Part shown: positions 1 through 7,741 of the stretch, piece after piece
Layout of the letters: every line of letters begins with the position of its first letter
How positions within the stretch are numbered: position 1 is the first letter of the stretch
Assembly: GCA_945865885.1 (NCBI GenBank)
Contig: CAMBEZ010000012.1
Coordinates: forward strand, 1 to 48,253
Direction of reading: 5' to 3'
DNA: 48,253 nucleotides
Source of the DNA: Owenweeksia hongkongensis DSM 17368
Lineage (GTDB): Bacteria; Bacteroidota; Bacteroidia; Flavobacteriales; Schleiferiaceae
The notes under the pieces: model-generated
The model's input: only the letters and a program-made list of their open reading frames with translations
Told to the model about the DNA's origin: nothing
Database searches by the model: none
Program-made: the position numbers and the translations under genes

Positions 1-27
1 GATTCGGTGTTTTTTTCGAATCAATGC

Positions 28-58
28 TTGGAGATTTCTACGCTCTTCGTATATTTGC
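28..58 (+). promoter_or_regulatory. Promoter of tRNA-Arg
   Basis: TATATTTGC at 50-58 fits the Bacteroidota -7 element TAnnTTTG. A TTG at 28-30 lies 19 bases upstream, the expected place for the -33 element. The predicted start of transcription is around 62-65, about ten bases before the tRNA. Confidence 0.75.
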
Positions 59-74
59 ACTCCCAATTGGGAAT

Positions 75-148
75 GGCCCTGTAGCTCAACTGAATAGAGC
101 ACTTGACTACGGATCAAGAGGTTTTAGGTTTGAATCCTAACAGGGTCA
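75..148 (+). tRNA. tRNA-Arg (anticodon ACG)
   Basis: The 74-base cloverleaf reads directly. The acceptor arms GGCCCTG and CAGGGTC pair with one G-T. The D stem is GCTC/GAGC, the anticodon stem CTTGA/TCAAG, and the loop CTACGGA gives anticodon ACG. The T arm carries TTTGAAT. The discriminator is A148 and CCA is not encoded. It reads CGU-family arginine codons, with A34 normally deaminated to inosine. Confidence 0.95.
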
Positions 149-164
149 CAAAAGCGTCAAAAAA

Positions 165-191
165 GCCCGCTGCATTGCAGCGGGCTTTTTT
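165..191 (+). terminator. Rho-independent terminator of tRNA-Arg
   Basis: The stem GCCCGCTG/CAGCGGGC (165-172 with 178-185) has a five-base loop and is followed by six T. It starts 17 bases after the tRNA. The stretch from here to the next gene end (192-313) shows nothing further that I recognise. Confidence 0.9.
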
Positions 192-313
192 ATGCAATAG
201 CATTCCCAATACTAGATTATTGAGGGCAGCCTCAGGTGCACCACCGGCAAAACCACTGAAACACAAAGGCCGCAGTTCCAACCGTTGCGGAAGCTAAAAG
301 TTACCCAATCAAA

Positions 314-333
314 GTAGGAATTGCGGTTCCTAC
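314..333 (-). terminator. Weak hairpin after the DUF5723-like gene
   Basis: Inverted repeat GTAGGAA/TTCCTAC with a six-base loop, starting two bases after the stop codon of the minus-strand gene. Only a short T run (TTTGATT) follows on the minus strand, so it is a weak or factor-assisted terminator, or an mRNA-end stabiliser. Confidence 0.4.
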
Positions 334-335
334 CC

Positions 336-1799
336 TTATTTCTTTGATTTTTCCGCTTTTTTTTCCGCCGTTTTCAACGGTGTGTTGGCTTTGCGCTCGG
401 ATTTAGGCTTGCGTTCAAAGAACACCAAATTCAAACCGATACTAAAATTAACGCGATCCAAAGTAGTCGGTATGAGTGGTATTTGTGCTACCGCGTCGTA
501 CGACGGAAGCATCCCAAACGCGGAGCTGGCAAAATACAGCTGCAGGGGAGGTAGGATCCGCATTTGAAGGGCTACGGAGTACTGATCCGACATGGGTTGG
601 CTTCCGCTCAAAAAGCGCGTGTAGGCGCCTGAAATCTGCAAACCCTTCATCAAATTTGCGTGGTATTCGGCAGCGATTGCAGAATAAGACAACGACGGAC
701 GGGCAACTTGCGAATAACGAAGTCCAACACTGTGCCATTTGGCTAAATCCCAATAGGCGGCAGCATGAATTGCTTGAAAGGGTTTGAGCGATTGGATTGT
801 TGGCGACAGGAGGTCCATGTTCACCGCCAGAGAGTCTTGAAACTCTTGGAAGAACGATTTCAAAGGGTCAACACCGGTGTCGGCAGCATTCCATTGAAAA
901 CCTGACGTGGTAAGGGAGTTGTTTACGGATATTTGAAATCCTCGCGAAATACTTGCGCGTGCGCCTAGGCCCACTGCAGAACCGGTTAATCTTAATCTTT
1001 TCATTGGGCGGTAGGTGGCGCCAACGTCAAAACTGGAGTAGGAAGGAATCAAATTCACCAATTCCCTTATTTCTCCGGAACTGAGATTGGATAAATAGTT
1101 CTCCAGCTCGTCGGCATTTTGGCCCATCGAATGATCCAAAACACCGTAGTACGCAAGGCTCCCTTGTGCCGCCAAGGAAAGCTCATTCAAGCCATTCGGC
1201 AGTGCGGTTGAATTGAAATGCAAATCATCAAAACGAACCCCTCCTTCGGCAAGTACAAAGGTTCTGTTGTAGGTTGCCCCAACGCGCCATTTTGGATTCA
1301 ATTTAACCTGGACCCCAATATTTGTTGAAAGGCGTTCGGAGACTTCAAAAGCTAAATCGCTGAAGTTGCCTTGGTAGTTGGGGTCGATGTTGCCGTTTAG
1401 GTCGCGCATTCCGTTCAGCGCAAATCGGGCTAAATCGTTGTCCAGTGCAAATCGGGCATCCAAGTGATTCCGAATGCCGCCAAAGAGCAAAATATTCTTG
1501 CCCAATTTCGTCCCTACGTTCAGGATTTCAGCATCCACCTGTACCGTTATTTGTTCGGTTGGGGTGGTGAAACCGGTGAAATTACCGTTCACATCGCCCA
1601 AGTATTGAGACAACGGTCGGGTAAACTGCAAATTGGTGGTAACGTTTGGCAACCCCAGCCAGAAGGCAGTACGGATTTCTGCGCCCGGATTCATCTTCAA
1701 GGTGTTTGGATTGCCACGCATGCCAAACAGCAACGATTCTTGAGCGCTTGCAGAGGCCGTCAGAGCAACAGCCACGGAGAAAAAAAGAAACTTTTTCAT
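336..1799 (-). CDS. DUF5723-like outer-membrane beta-barrel protein
   Basis: 487 residues with a clear signal peptide (positive MKK, hydrophobic core, cut near ASA-QE at residue 19-20). The mature start carries an LxMNPG segment and then LGLPN, as in DUF5723-type proteins of Bacteroidota, and the rest alternates short hydrophobic/polar strands typical of an outer-membrane barrel. The tail (about 20 residues, KPKSERK onward) is very rich in lysine and probably faces the periplasm. The start lies 10 bases after the stop of the upstream lipoprotein gene, so the two should be co-transcribed. The family has no firmly assigned function. Family placement is from memory of the N-terminal pattern; a FadL/PorV-like barrel is the main alternative. 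Confidence 0.7.
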   Translation of the reverse strand: MKKFLFFSVAVALTASASAQESLLFGMRGNPNTLKMNPGAEIRTAFWLGLPNVTTNLQFTRPLSQYLGDVNGNFTGFTTPTEQITVQVDAEILNVGTKLGKNILLFGGIRNHLDARFALDNDLARFALNGMRDLNGNIDPNYQGNFSDLAFEVSERLSTNIGVQVKLNPKWRVGATYNRTFVLAEGGVRFDDLHFNSTALPNGLNELSLAAQGSLAYYGVLDHSMGQNADELENYLSNLSSGEIRELVNLIPSYSSFDVGATYRPMKRLRLTGSAVGLGARASISRGFQISVNNSLTTSGFQWNAADTGVDPLKSFFQEFQDSLAVNMDLLSPTIQSLKPFQAIHAAAYWDLAKWHSVGLRYSQVARPSLSYSAIAAEYHANLMKGLQISGAYTRFLSGSQPMSDQYSVALQMRILPPLQLYFASSAFGMLPSYDAVAQIPLIPTTLDRVNFSIGLNLVFFERKPKSERKANTPLKTAEKKAEKSKK

Positions 1800-1809
1800 G
1801 GTCGATTGC

Positions 1810-3912
1810 TCAGTTTACGGTGTATTCCAAATCCACTTCGATGCCCAAAAGGATGCGCAGGGCAGAGGTTGTCAACAACTTAACCGGTACCGTGCCGTTG
1901 TTGGAAGTTTCCATCACTGCTTGAATCTCGCAAACGGAGCTGCCCAAAACTTTTTCGGCTGCCGCAGCGTCTAAATCCAAGGTAGCTGTGTTTTGAACCG
2001 GAGCGGTTACCAGACCCGTTGCGGGATCTACCGTTCCGCTTTGCAGCAAGGTCAATGTTTCGTTGTGCGTCAGTACTCCGGTTGAATCGAAGAAATTCAA
2101 CACCAAAGTGACGCCCAAAGGCAGGCTGTTGACCGACCCCAGATACAACTTCGCTCCATTTACCACCACCGGCAAATCGCCCAAATTCATGTCTGCCAAA
2201 TTGATAGAGTCTGTAAAACCAATACCGCTTGCGCGGAAATAGAAGGGCAATTCCAGGAGCAGATCACCAGAAATTCCGCTGGTGTTGGTGACGAAATTGG
2301 AGGTTCCGTTCGCTACCGTGTCTGCGTTGATCACCACCCGGCCACCGTACGAAAACGTTTCCTTTGGAAGCGTTAATAGGTTGACAATGTTGGAATTGTT
2401 TTTGTCAATGGTCAGCGTTCCGGACACCGTTTGTCCCATTTGGGCAACGGTTGGGAAGGGCAAGGTCAACGCCGGTGCGTTCAAAGGCGATACTTGGTTG
2501 TTCGCGGTGTAGGAGGTCATTTCCAACTCCATGGTCAGCGGCAAGCCAATGCTGTTGTCTATGTTCAAGGAAATCGACGGTTCTGCGAAGGAGATGGAAC
2601 CGCCCAGTTTGTTGATGGCATCTACCGCCAATTGAATGGAGTCCGCAGCAATTTCAATGGTGTCCTGCCCGAAGAATCCCTTGAGGTGGCCAAACTGAAT
2701 GCCGTTCATGGTGAAACTCATGGCCAGGGAACTGGAGGAGTCCAGTTGAACCAAGTTGCCGGACGATACAATGGAGGCGCTGTACGAAATGGGCAGTTGG
2801 TTGTACGGCTGCGCCGGGTTGGACGCCAAGTTGAATACCGCGTTGCTCAAGGGAATGCTGCCCGTGGTTGTTTGCCCCGGCGGTACCGTAATGGTCTGAG
2901 AGACCATTTGGCCGTTGATCGTTGCGCTGCTGAATTCCAGCAACATTTGCAAGGTTTCTGGAAGTGCGGAGTTGAAGCTGTAGTCAAAAGAACCGGCATT
3001 CAGTTTGAGTTCCTTGAGTTTAACGCCCTGCGCGGCACCAAAATCCACCGTCAACGTTTCGTCCACCACCTGCTGCGACTGCACCTGAGCGGTGGCACTC
3101 CATATCTGCAATCCGGTCCCCGCAACGCTCATTTTCAACAGGGCATTGGTGTCAATGGGAACGTAGGTTGCCGGAATCCCAAAGGTTCCGGCACCTGGCG
3201 ACGAGAAATTCTTCAATTTGAAGCGGATGTTGCCGGGAAGCGTTATACCCGCCAAGTTGGCGGTAGAAACGGAAGAATCTTGGCTGGCAAGGCCCGTGAA
3301 AACAAAAGTGATCAACTCCGTTCCCTGCACGTCGGTAATCGCCATGGTGGAGGAAATGGGTACTGGATACTTATTGACCAATTTCATGCTCAATTGGCCG
3401 CCGGAAAATGAGGCTGTTGAAAACGTAGTAATGCTGGCGCCCGCCAAATCTCCTGGGTTTTGTACCGGAAGGTTGGGCACGTAACTGGCGCTGCCGTGGG
3501 CCGATTTGATCAAATTGGCCGTTCCCGGAGGGTTCGTGATGTTTCGAACCAACTTTCCAAACCGGACCGACGATCCAAAATTCACATTGGGAATGTTCAC
3601 CACGCCCATGGCAAACGAGGTGTTTGTGGGAGCTTGGTTTGGGATTTCAACAATATCGCCCACTTGAAGGTCAAACAAATCAGGTTGATTGTAGACCAAC
3701 CGATACAATCCGTTGGGATCGGTGGTGATCATGGAGGAGTCCGGCTTGAATACGTCTCCAATGGTTAAATCGGCTTGGCCCAATGGAAAAACAAACCCGG
3801 GACGAAGAGTAATGTCTAAGTCATTGGTATTCAGGTATTCTCGTTGACAAGACCCCAGGGAAAGTGCAACAACAACCCCGATCCATGCGGGTAGTTTTTT
3901 TGAGGACGGCAT
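1810..3912 (-). CDS. Large hypothetical lipoprotein (700 aa)
   Basis: The start MPSSKKLPAW is followed by a hydrophobic stretch and a lipobox LGSC, so Cys22 is the probable lipidated residue and the protein should sit in the outer membrane. A longer reading frame begins near 3960 but would start inside the promoter, so I take the ATG at 3912. The mature protein is rich in Ser, Thr, Asn and Val, with many beta-strand-like segments and repeated phrases on the pattern of SIxLAVDAINKLGGSISF, suggesting several stacked beta-sandwich modules. No enzyme motif is visible and I do not recognise the family. It is the first gene of a two-gene unit with the DUF5723-like barrel, so it may be a periplasmic or surface partner of that barrel. 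Confidence 0.75.
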   Translation of the reverse strand: MPSSKKLPAWIGVVVALSLGSCQREYLNTNDLDITLRPGFVFPLGQADLTIGDVFKPDSSMITTDPNGLYRLVYNQPDLFDLQVGDIVEIPNQAPTNTSFAMGVVNIPNVNFGSSVRFGKLVRNITNPPGTANLIKSAHGSASYVPNLPVQNPGDLAGASITTFSTASFSGGQLSMKLVNKYPVPISSTMAITDVQGTELITFVFTGLASQDSSVSTANLAGITLPGNIRFKLKNFSSPGAGTFGIPATYVPIDTNALLKMSVAGTGLQIWSATAQVQSQQVVDETLTVDFGAAQGVKLKELKLNAGSFDYSFNSALPETLQMLLEFSSATINGQMVSQTITVPPGQTTTGSIPLSNAVFNLASNPAQPYNQLPISYSASIVSSGNLVQLDSSSSLAMSFTMNGIQFGHLKGFFGQDTIEIAADSIQLAVDAINKLGGSISFAEPSISLNIDNSIGLPLTMELEMTSYTANNQVSPLNAPALTLPFPTVAQMGQTVSGTLTIDKNNSNIVNLLTLPKETFSYGGRVVINADTVANGTSNFVTNTSGISGDLLLELPFYFRASGIGFTDSINLADMNLGDLPVVVNGAKLYLGSVNSLPLGVTLVLNFFDSTGVLTHNETLTLLQSGTVDPATGLVTAPVQNTATLDLDAAAAEKVLGSSVCEIQAVMETSNNGTVPVKLLTTSALRILLGIEVDLEYTVN

Positions 3913-3945
3913 GCCGAAAAGTAGATTAAATTTGGCGGTGTGTTG

Positions 3946-3954
3946 GCAAAGGTA
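3946..3954 (-). promoter_or_regulatory. -7 element of the lipoprotein gene
   Basis: TACCTTTGC on the minus strand fits TAnnTTTG exactly and places the transcript start about 27 bases before the ATG at 3912. No convincing -33 element is seen at the usual spacing. Confidence 0.6.
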
Positions 3955-3997
3955 CATCAATCCCGTGGCGTCACCGATTACCTAAATGTAAGGAACT

Positions 3998-5248
3998 ATG
4001 AACGTTGAAGTTATTGCCATTGGAGATGAGCTTTTGTTGGGGCAGACCGTCAACACCAATGCAGCTTGGTTGGGTTTGGAATTGGCAAAGGTTGGCGGTT
4101 CGGTGGTTCGTTCGTCCGTTCTAGCGGATTCCTCCGAAGCGATTGTTTCTGCACTTGATAATGTTTTGAAAGACACTGATTTGGTGGTTTTGACGGGCGG
4201 ACTGGGGCCCACGAAGGACGATTTAACGAAAAAAGTTTTGACGGATTATTTTGGCGGGGAACTGGTGTATCAACCGTCGGTTTTTGCGCACATAGAAGAC
4301 TTGTTCAAAACGTTGGGACGCGTGCCGTCTGAACGCAATCGGGAACAGGCCTTTCTCCCCAACAACGCCACCCTGCTGCACAATCCTGTGGGCACGGCCA
4401 TGGGGATGGCCTGGGATTTTAACGGTAAGCGGTACGTAAGTTTGCCCGGGGTTCCCTATGAAATGAAGCATTTGGCTGCAGTTTTCATCCTGCCTTGGGT
4501 CCAAGAGAAAAGTAAATTTTGGGTGCAAAACCGCACCGTTCGTACGCAAGGAGTGCCTGAATCCGAGTTGGCAGATCGAATCAGCGCGTGGGAAGATGCA
4601 TTGCCTTCGTTTGTGAAATTGGCGTATTTGCCGGCACCTGGTTTGGTTAAACTCCGACTGTCGGTTCGCGTGCCCAAGGAGGACGCAGAGGTGGTAAAAC
4701 AGGTGGTAGAGACCCAAGTTCAAGCACTGGTGCAGCTGCTTGGAGCCGCTTATTTTGGCGAAGGAGACCGTGCGTTGGAAGAGGTAGTGGGAGATGCCTT
4801 GGTGATCAAAGGCCAAACCGTGGCAACCGCCGAAAGCTGCACGGGAGGCGCCGTGGGTGCGGCATTGACGTCTGTTCCGGGATCCAGCAGGTACTTTGTA
4901 GGGGGCATTCAGGCCTATGCCAACACCATAAAAACGCAATTACTTGGGGTGGATGAAGCTGCTTTGGTGGTGCACGGTGCAGTTTCTGAGGTGGTGGCGA
5001 AAGCAATGGCCAGCGGGGCGCGCAAGCGCTTGGGAACGAATTGGGCTGTTGCTACTACCGGTGTAGCAGGTCCAGACGGTGGATCAACAGAAAAGCCCGT
5101 GGGAACGGTGTGGATAGCCGTGGCTGGGCCAGACGGTTGCCGTGCGGAGCGCTTTCAAATGGGCAAAGACCGCGGCAGGAATATTCAGAAAAGTGTTCAA
5201 GCAGCGTTAAATATGCTCCGACAACGGGTTGTTGGAGCATCGCAATAG
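3998..5248 (+). CDS. cinA: CinA family protein (NMN amidohydrolase domain)
   Basis: 416 residues, the usual full length. Residues 1 to about 170 form the molybdopterin-binding-like (MoCF) domain, with IGDELLLGQ near the start and LTGGLGPTKDD around residue 70. The C-terminal CinA domain has TAESCTGG around residue 278 and ATTGVAGPDGG near residue 350, the signature of PncC-type nicotinamide-mononucleotide amidohydrolases, which recycle NMN to nicotinate mononucleotide. The N-terminal domain is associated with ADP-ribose pyrophosphatase activity in some homologues. It lies upstream of rpmB-rpmG, a common Bacteroidota order, but is separated by a promoter. It is transcribed away from the lipoprotein gene with 85 bases between the starts. 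Assignment is firm; the cellular role rests on family knowledge. Confidence 0.95.
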   Translation: MNVEVIAIGDELLLGQTVNTNAAWLGLELAKVGGSVVRSSVLADSSEAIVSALDNVLKDTDLVVLTGGLGPTKDDLTKKVLTDYFGGELVYQPSVFAHIEDLFKTLGRVPSERNREQAFLPNNATLLHNPVGTAMGMAWDFNGKRYVSLPGVPYEMKHLAAVFILPWVQEKSKFWVQNRTVRTQGVPESELADRISAWEDALPSFVKLAYLPAPGLVKLRLSVRVPKEDAEVVKQVVETQVQALVQLLGAAYFGEGDRALEEVVGDALVIKGQTVATAESCTGGAVGAALTSVPGSSRYFVGGIQAYANTIKTQLLGVDEAALVVHGAVSEVVAKAMASGARKRLGTNWAVATTGVAGPDGGSTEKPVGTVWIAVAGPDGCRAERFQMGKDRGRNIQKSVQAALNMLRQRVVGASQ

Positions 5249-5309
5249 AACTTAAGCCCCAGGATTGGGATGGAAAACACGTCATTTAGTGAACGAGTTT
5301 AAGAATGCG

Positions 5310-5340
5310 TTGGTTTTTTCGAATTTTATTGTAAATTTGC
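5310..5340 (+). promoter_or_regulatory. Promoter of the rpmB-rpmG operon
   Basis: TAAATTTGC at 5332-5340 is an exact TAnnTTTG -7 element, with TTG at 5310-5312, 19 bases upstream. Transcription should begin near 5344-5347, giving a leader of about 15 bases before rpmB. Confidence 0.8.
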
Positions 5341-5360
5341 GACCCTAATAAAGCACGAAA

Positions 5361-5600
5361 ATGTCACGAGTGTGTGAATTGACGGGAAAGAAGGCCATGA
5401 CTGGCAACAACGTGTCTTTCTCCAATAAGAAGAATAAGCGCAAGTTCAGCGTGAACTTGCTCCGCAAACGTTTTTATGTTGCGGCAGAAGATAAGTGGTT
5501 AACCCTGCGTATCTCTGCGGCCGCTCTAAAAACCGTGAATAAGAAGGGAATCGATGCCATATTGGCCGATGCTCGTTCGAACGGATTTACGACCAAATAA
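5361..5600 (+). CDS. rpmB: 50S ribosomal protein L28
   Basis: 79 residues. The N-terminus MSRVCELTGKKAMTGNNVSF and the following basic NKKNKRKF stretch are the standard L28 pattern. The protein binds 23S rRNA in the large subunit. It is the first gene of the rpmB-rpmG-DUF4295 unit, 12 bases before rpmG, with its own strong promoter. Confidence 0.97.
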   Translation: MSRVCELTGKKAMTGNNVSFSNKKNKRKFSVNLLRKRFYVAAEDKWLTLRISAAALKTVNKKGIDAILADARSNGFTTK

Positions 5601-5612
5601 CCGCATTGAGCC

Positions 5613-5795
5613 ATGGCTAAAAGAGGCAATCGCGTCCAAGTAATCTTGGAGTGTACCGAGCACAAGGAATCGGGCAAGCCCGGAACTTCTCGTTACATCA
5701 CAACGAAAAATAAGAAGAACACTCCGGATCGCATGGAGATCAAGAAGTTCAACCCCATCCTTCGCCGCATGACGCTGCACAAGGAAATCAAATAA
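5613..5795 (+). CDS. rpmG: 50S ribosomal protein L33
   Basis: 60 residues, typical of L33: [18 protein letters not shown], then a [16 protein letters not shown] block and the C-terminal [16 protein letters not shown]. The zinc-binding cysteine pairs of the C+ type are absent (only Cys14 is present), so this is a zinc-independent L33. It is co-transcribed with rpmB and the DUF4295 gene. Confidence 0.97.
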   Translation: MAKRGNRVQVILECTEHKESGKPGTSRYITTKNKKNTPDRMEIKKFNPILRRMTLHKEIK

Positions 5796-5803
5796 GGTGA
5801 ATC

Positions 5804-5956
5804 ATGGCAAAGAAAGTAGTTGCTACCCTGAAGAAAGAAGGATCCGTGATGTACTCGCGCGTCATCAAGATGTCACGCAGTGAGAAGTCTGGAGCATACA
5901 CCTTTGAAGAAAAAATCATCAACAAGGATCAATCGGCTGACTTTTTCAAGGGTTGA
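5804..5956 (+). CDS. DUF4295 small conserved protein
   Basis: A 50-residue reading frame starting MAKKVVATLKKEG and ending ADFFKG, eight bases after rpmG. It is very basic at the N-terminus and has the EEKIINKD segment typical of DUF4295, a small protein conserved in Bacteroidota at this place between rpmG and ftsY. Its length, charge and position with two ribosomal-protein genes suggest a ribosome-associated protein, but no function is established to my knowledge. A terminator follows 24 bases after its stop. Confidence 0.9.
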   Translation: MAKKVVATLKKEGSVMYSRVIKMSRSEKSGAYTFEEKIINKDQSADFFKG

Positions 5957-5980
5957 GCTTTGTTCGGTTGAATGAAAACC

Positions 5981-6007
5981 AAAACCGCTCCTAGGGGCGG
6001 TTTTTTT
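5981..6007 (+). terminator. Terminator of the rpmB-rpmG-DUF4295 operon
   Basis: AAAACCGC (5981-5988) pairs with GCGGTTTT (5997-6004) around an eight-base loop, followed by more T. It lies only 13 bases before the ftsY start codon and inside the longer upstream-extended ftsY frame, which argues against the extended start. Confidence 0.85.
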
Positions 6008-6008
6008 G

Positions 6009-6016
6009 TACCTTTT
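6009..6016 (+). promoter_or_regulatory. Probable -7 element of ftsY, abutting the terminator
   Basis: TACCTTTT matches TAnnTTTG at all but the last base. It starts two bases after the terminator T-tract and ends three bases before the ftsY ATG, so the predicted transcript would be leaderless. No -33 element is evident. Confidence 0.4.
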
Positions 6017-6019
6017 CGC

Positions 6020-6946
6020 ATGGGATTTTTTGGTTTAGACAAAACAAAGGCCGGCTTTTTTGGCAAACTAGTGCACGCCGTCGCGGGGAAATCCACCGTG
6101 GACGACGAGGTTTTGGATGCCGTGGAGACCGCCTTGGTAACCTCCGATGTGGGTATAGAGACTACGTTGGAAATCGTTAAACGCCTCGAAGCACGTGTTG
6201 CACGCGATAAATACGTAGGCACGGACCAACTGCTGCAGCTTTTGGAGGAAGAAACCGAAGGTTTGTTGGTGGAGGCGTCCCAAAAACGCATGGGCAATCC
6301 CGGGTTCGACCTTCCCAATCGCCCGCATGTGGTGTTGGTGGTGGGGGTAAACGGTGTGGGCAAAACCACCAGCATCGGAAAAATGGCCGCGCGTTGGAAA
6401 GCCGACGGTAAAAAGGTAGTGGTAGGTGCAGCAGACACGTTTCGCGCGGCGGCGGTGGATCAATTGGTTCGCTGGTGCGAACGTTCCGATGTGGAATGCG
6501 TAAACCTGGGGATGAATGCAGACCCGGCTGCTGTTGCCTTTACGACGGTCCAAAAGGCTGTGGAGCAGCAAGCAGATGTGGTTCTCGTGGATACCGCCGG
6601 CCGGTTGCACAACAAGGTCAACTTGATGAACGAGTTGGCCAAGATCAAGCGCGCGGTGGAGAAAGCTTTGCCGGGCGCTCCGCACGAGGTATTGCTGGTT
6701 TTGGATGCATCCACCGGCCAAAATGCATTGGAACAAGCAAAGCAATTTGCAGCGGTCACGAATGTTACAGGATTGGTATTGACCAAGTTAGACGGTACCG
6801 CCCGGGGTGGAGTTGTTTTGGCTTTGGCGCACCAAATGGCGATGCCGGTTCGTTTTTCTGGAACGGGTGAACGAGCAGAGGATTTGCACGTATTTGAACC
6901 ACGTGCCTTTGTTCGGTCGTTGTTTGAACCTCTTCAAGAACACTGA
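6020..6946 (+). CDS. ftsY: Signal recognition particle receptor FtsY
   Basis: 308 residues from the ATG at 6020; the protein starts MGFFGLDKTK. The NG GTPase domain is complete: GVNGVGKTTS (P-loop, near residue 110), DTFRAAAVDQL, DTAGR and TKLDGTARGG. It lacks the long acidic A domain of E. coli FtsY, as is usual in Bacteroidota, so membrane contact would rely on the short N-terminal helix. It receives ribosome-SRP complexes at the inner membrane and passes them to SecYEG. An in-frame ATG at 5972 exists, but the operon terminator lies between the two starts. It heads a tightly packed block continuing into amn, rimO and dnaE. Confidence 0.96.
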   Translation: MGFFGLDKTKAGFFGKLVHAVAGKSTVDDEVLDAVETALVTSDVGIETTLEIVKRLEARVARDKYVGTDQLLQLLEEETEGLLVEASQKRMGNPGFDLPNRPHVVLVVGVNGVGKTTSIGKMAARWKADGKKVVVGAADTFRAAAVDQLVRWCERSDVECVNLGMNADPAAVAFTTVQKAVEQQADVVLVDTAGRLHNKVNLMNELAKIKRAVEKALPGAPHEVLLVLDASTGQNALEQAKQFAAVTNVTGLVLTKLDGTARGGVVLALAHQMAMPVRFSGTGERAEDLHVFEPRAFVRSLFEPLQEH

Positions 6947-6963
6947 ATCAAGCGTCCAGCCTC

Positions 6964-7734
6964 ATGGTAACAAAAGAAGACATCACCCAGAATTGGCTGC
7001 CTCGGTACACCGGCTTGCAGCTGGAAGAGGTTCCGGAGTATTTGCTGTTAACCAATTTTGACGACTACGTTCACCGATTTGCTGCGAAATTTTCGGTTCC
7101 CGTTCGGGGAGAAGGTAGACCGTTTCGATCTGCCTTGGCGGGTGATTTGGGCATCATCAATTTCGGAATGGGCAGTCCTAACGCGGCTACTGTGATTGAT
7201 TTGTTGAGCGCGGTACAACCCAAGGCGGTGTTGTTTTTGGGCAAGTGCGGCGGGCTAAAAAAGCGCACGGAAGTTGGGGATTTTGTTTTGCCCATTGGTG
7301 CCATACGGGGCGAGGGAACGTCAGACGCGTACTTGCCTAAAGAGGTTCCGGCATTGCCAGCATTCAGTGTTCAACGTGCGGCCAGCCACATCATTCGCAT
7401 GCGAAGTTTGGATTACTGGACGGGCACGGTGTACACCACCAACCGCCGCGTTTGGGAGCACGACGAAGCCTTTAAAAGTTACTTGAACGAAATTCGTGCC
7501 ATGGCCATAGACATGGAGACGGCAACGTTGTTCAGTGCAGGATTTAAGAACCGCATTCCTTTGGGGGCTTTACTTCTGGTGTCTGACCAGCCCATGGTGC
7601 CGGAAGGTGTCAAAACAGAGGCCTCCGACGCCAAAGTGTCCAGTCAGTTTGTAGATTCCCACATTGAGATTGGAATAGAAACGCTCAACGAGATCAAAGA
7701 CCACGGCCAGTCCGTCCGTCACCTAAAGTTTTAA
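6964..7734 (+). CDS. amn: AMP nucleosidase (short form)
   Basis: 256 residues of the nucleoside phosphorylase/hydrolase fold. FGMGSPNAATVIDLL and FLGKCGGLKKRTEVGDFVLPIGAIRGEGTS mark the phosphate/ribose pocket, and AIDMETATLF carries the Met-Glu substrate contact. The protein lacks the large N-terminal domain of E. coli Amn, as do the Bacteroidota versions annotated as AMP nucleosidases. The expected reaction is AMP to adenine plus ribose 5-phosphate. It sits 17 bases after ftsY and 7 before rimO in a compact plus-strand unit. A uridine phosphorylase-like specificity is the main alternative. Confidence 0.85.
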   Translation: MVTKEDITQNWLPRYTGLQLEEVPEYLLLTNFDDYVHRFAAKFSVPVRGEGRPFRSALAGDLGIINFGMGSPNAATVIDLLSAVQPKAVLFLGKCGGLKKRTEVGDFVLPIGAIRGEGTSDAYLPKEVPALPAFSVQRAASHIIRMRSLDYWTGTVYTTNRRVWEHDEAFKSYLNEIRAMAIDMETATLFSAGFKNRIPLGALLLVSDQPMVPEGVKTEASDAKVSSQFVDSHIEIGIETLNEIKDHGQSVRHLKF

Positions 7735-7741
7735 CGATACC

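Noticed and set aside
103-297. 64-residue reading frame across tRNA-Arg and its terminator
   Set aside because: It overlaps a complete tRNA and a strong terminator and has no protein-like composition.
2431-3411. 326-residue plus-strand frame opposite the lipoprotein gene
   Set aside because: It is antisense to a protein with a clear lipobox and normal composition; the frame has the Arg/Gly/Gln-rich look of a shadow.
5972-6019. Upstream extension of ftsY to the ATG at 5972
   Set aside because: The added residues are encoded by the operon terminator; the ATG at 6020 gives a normal FtsY N-terminus.
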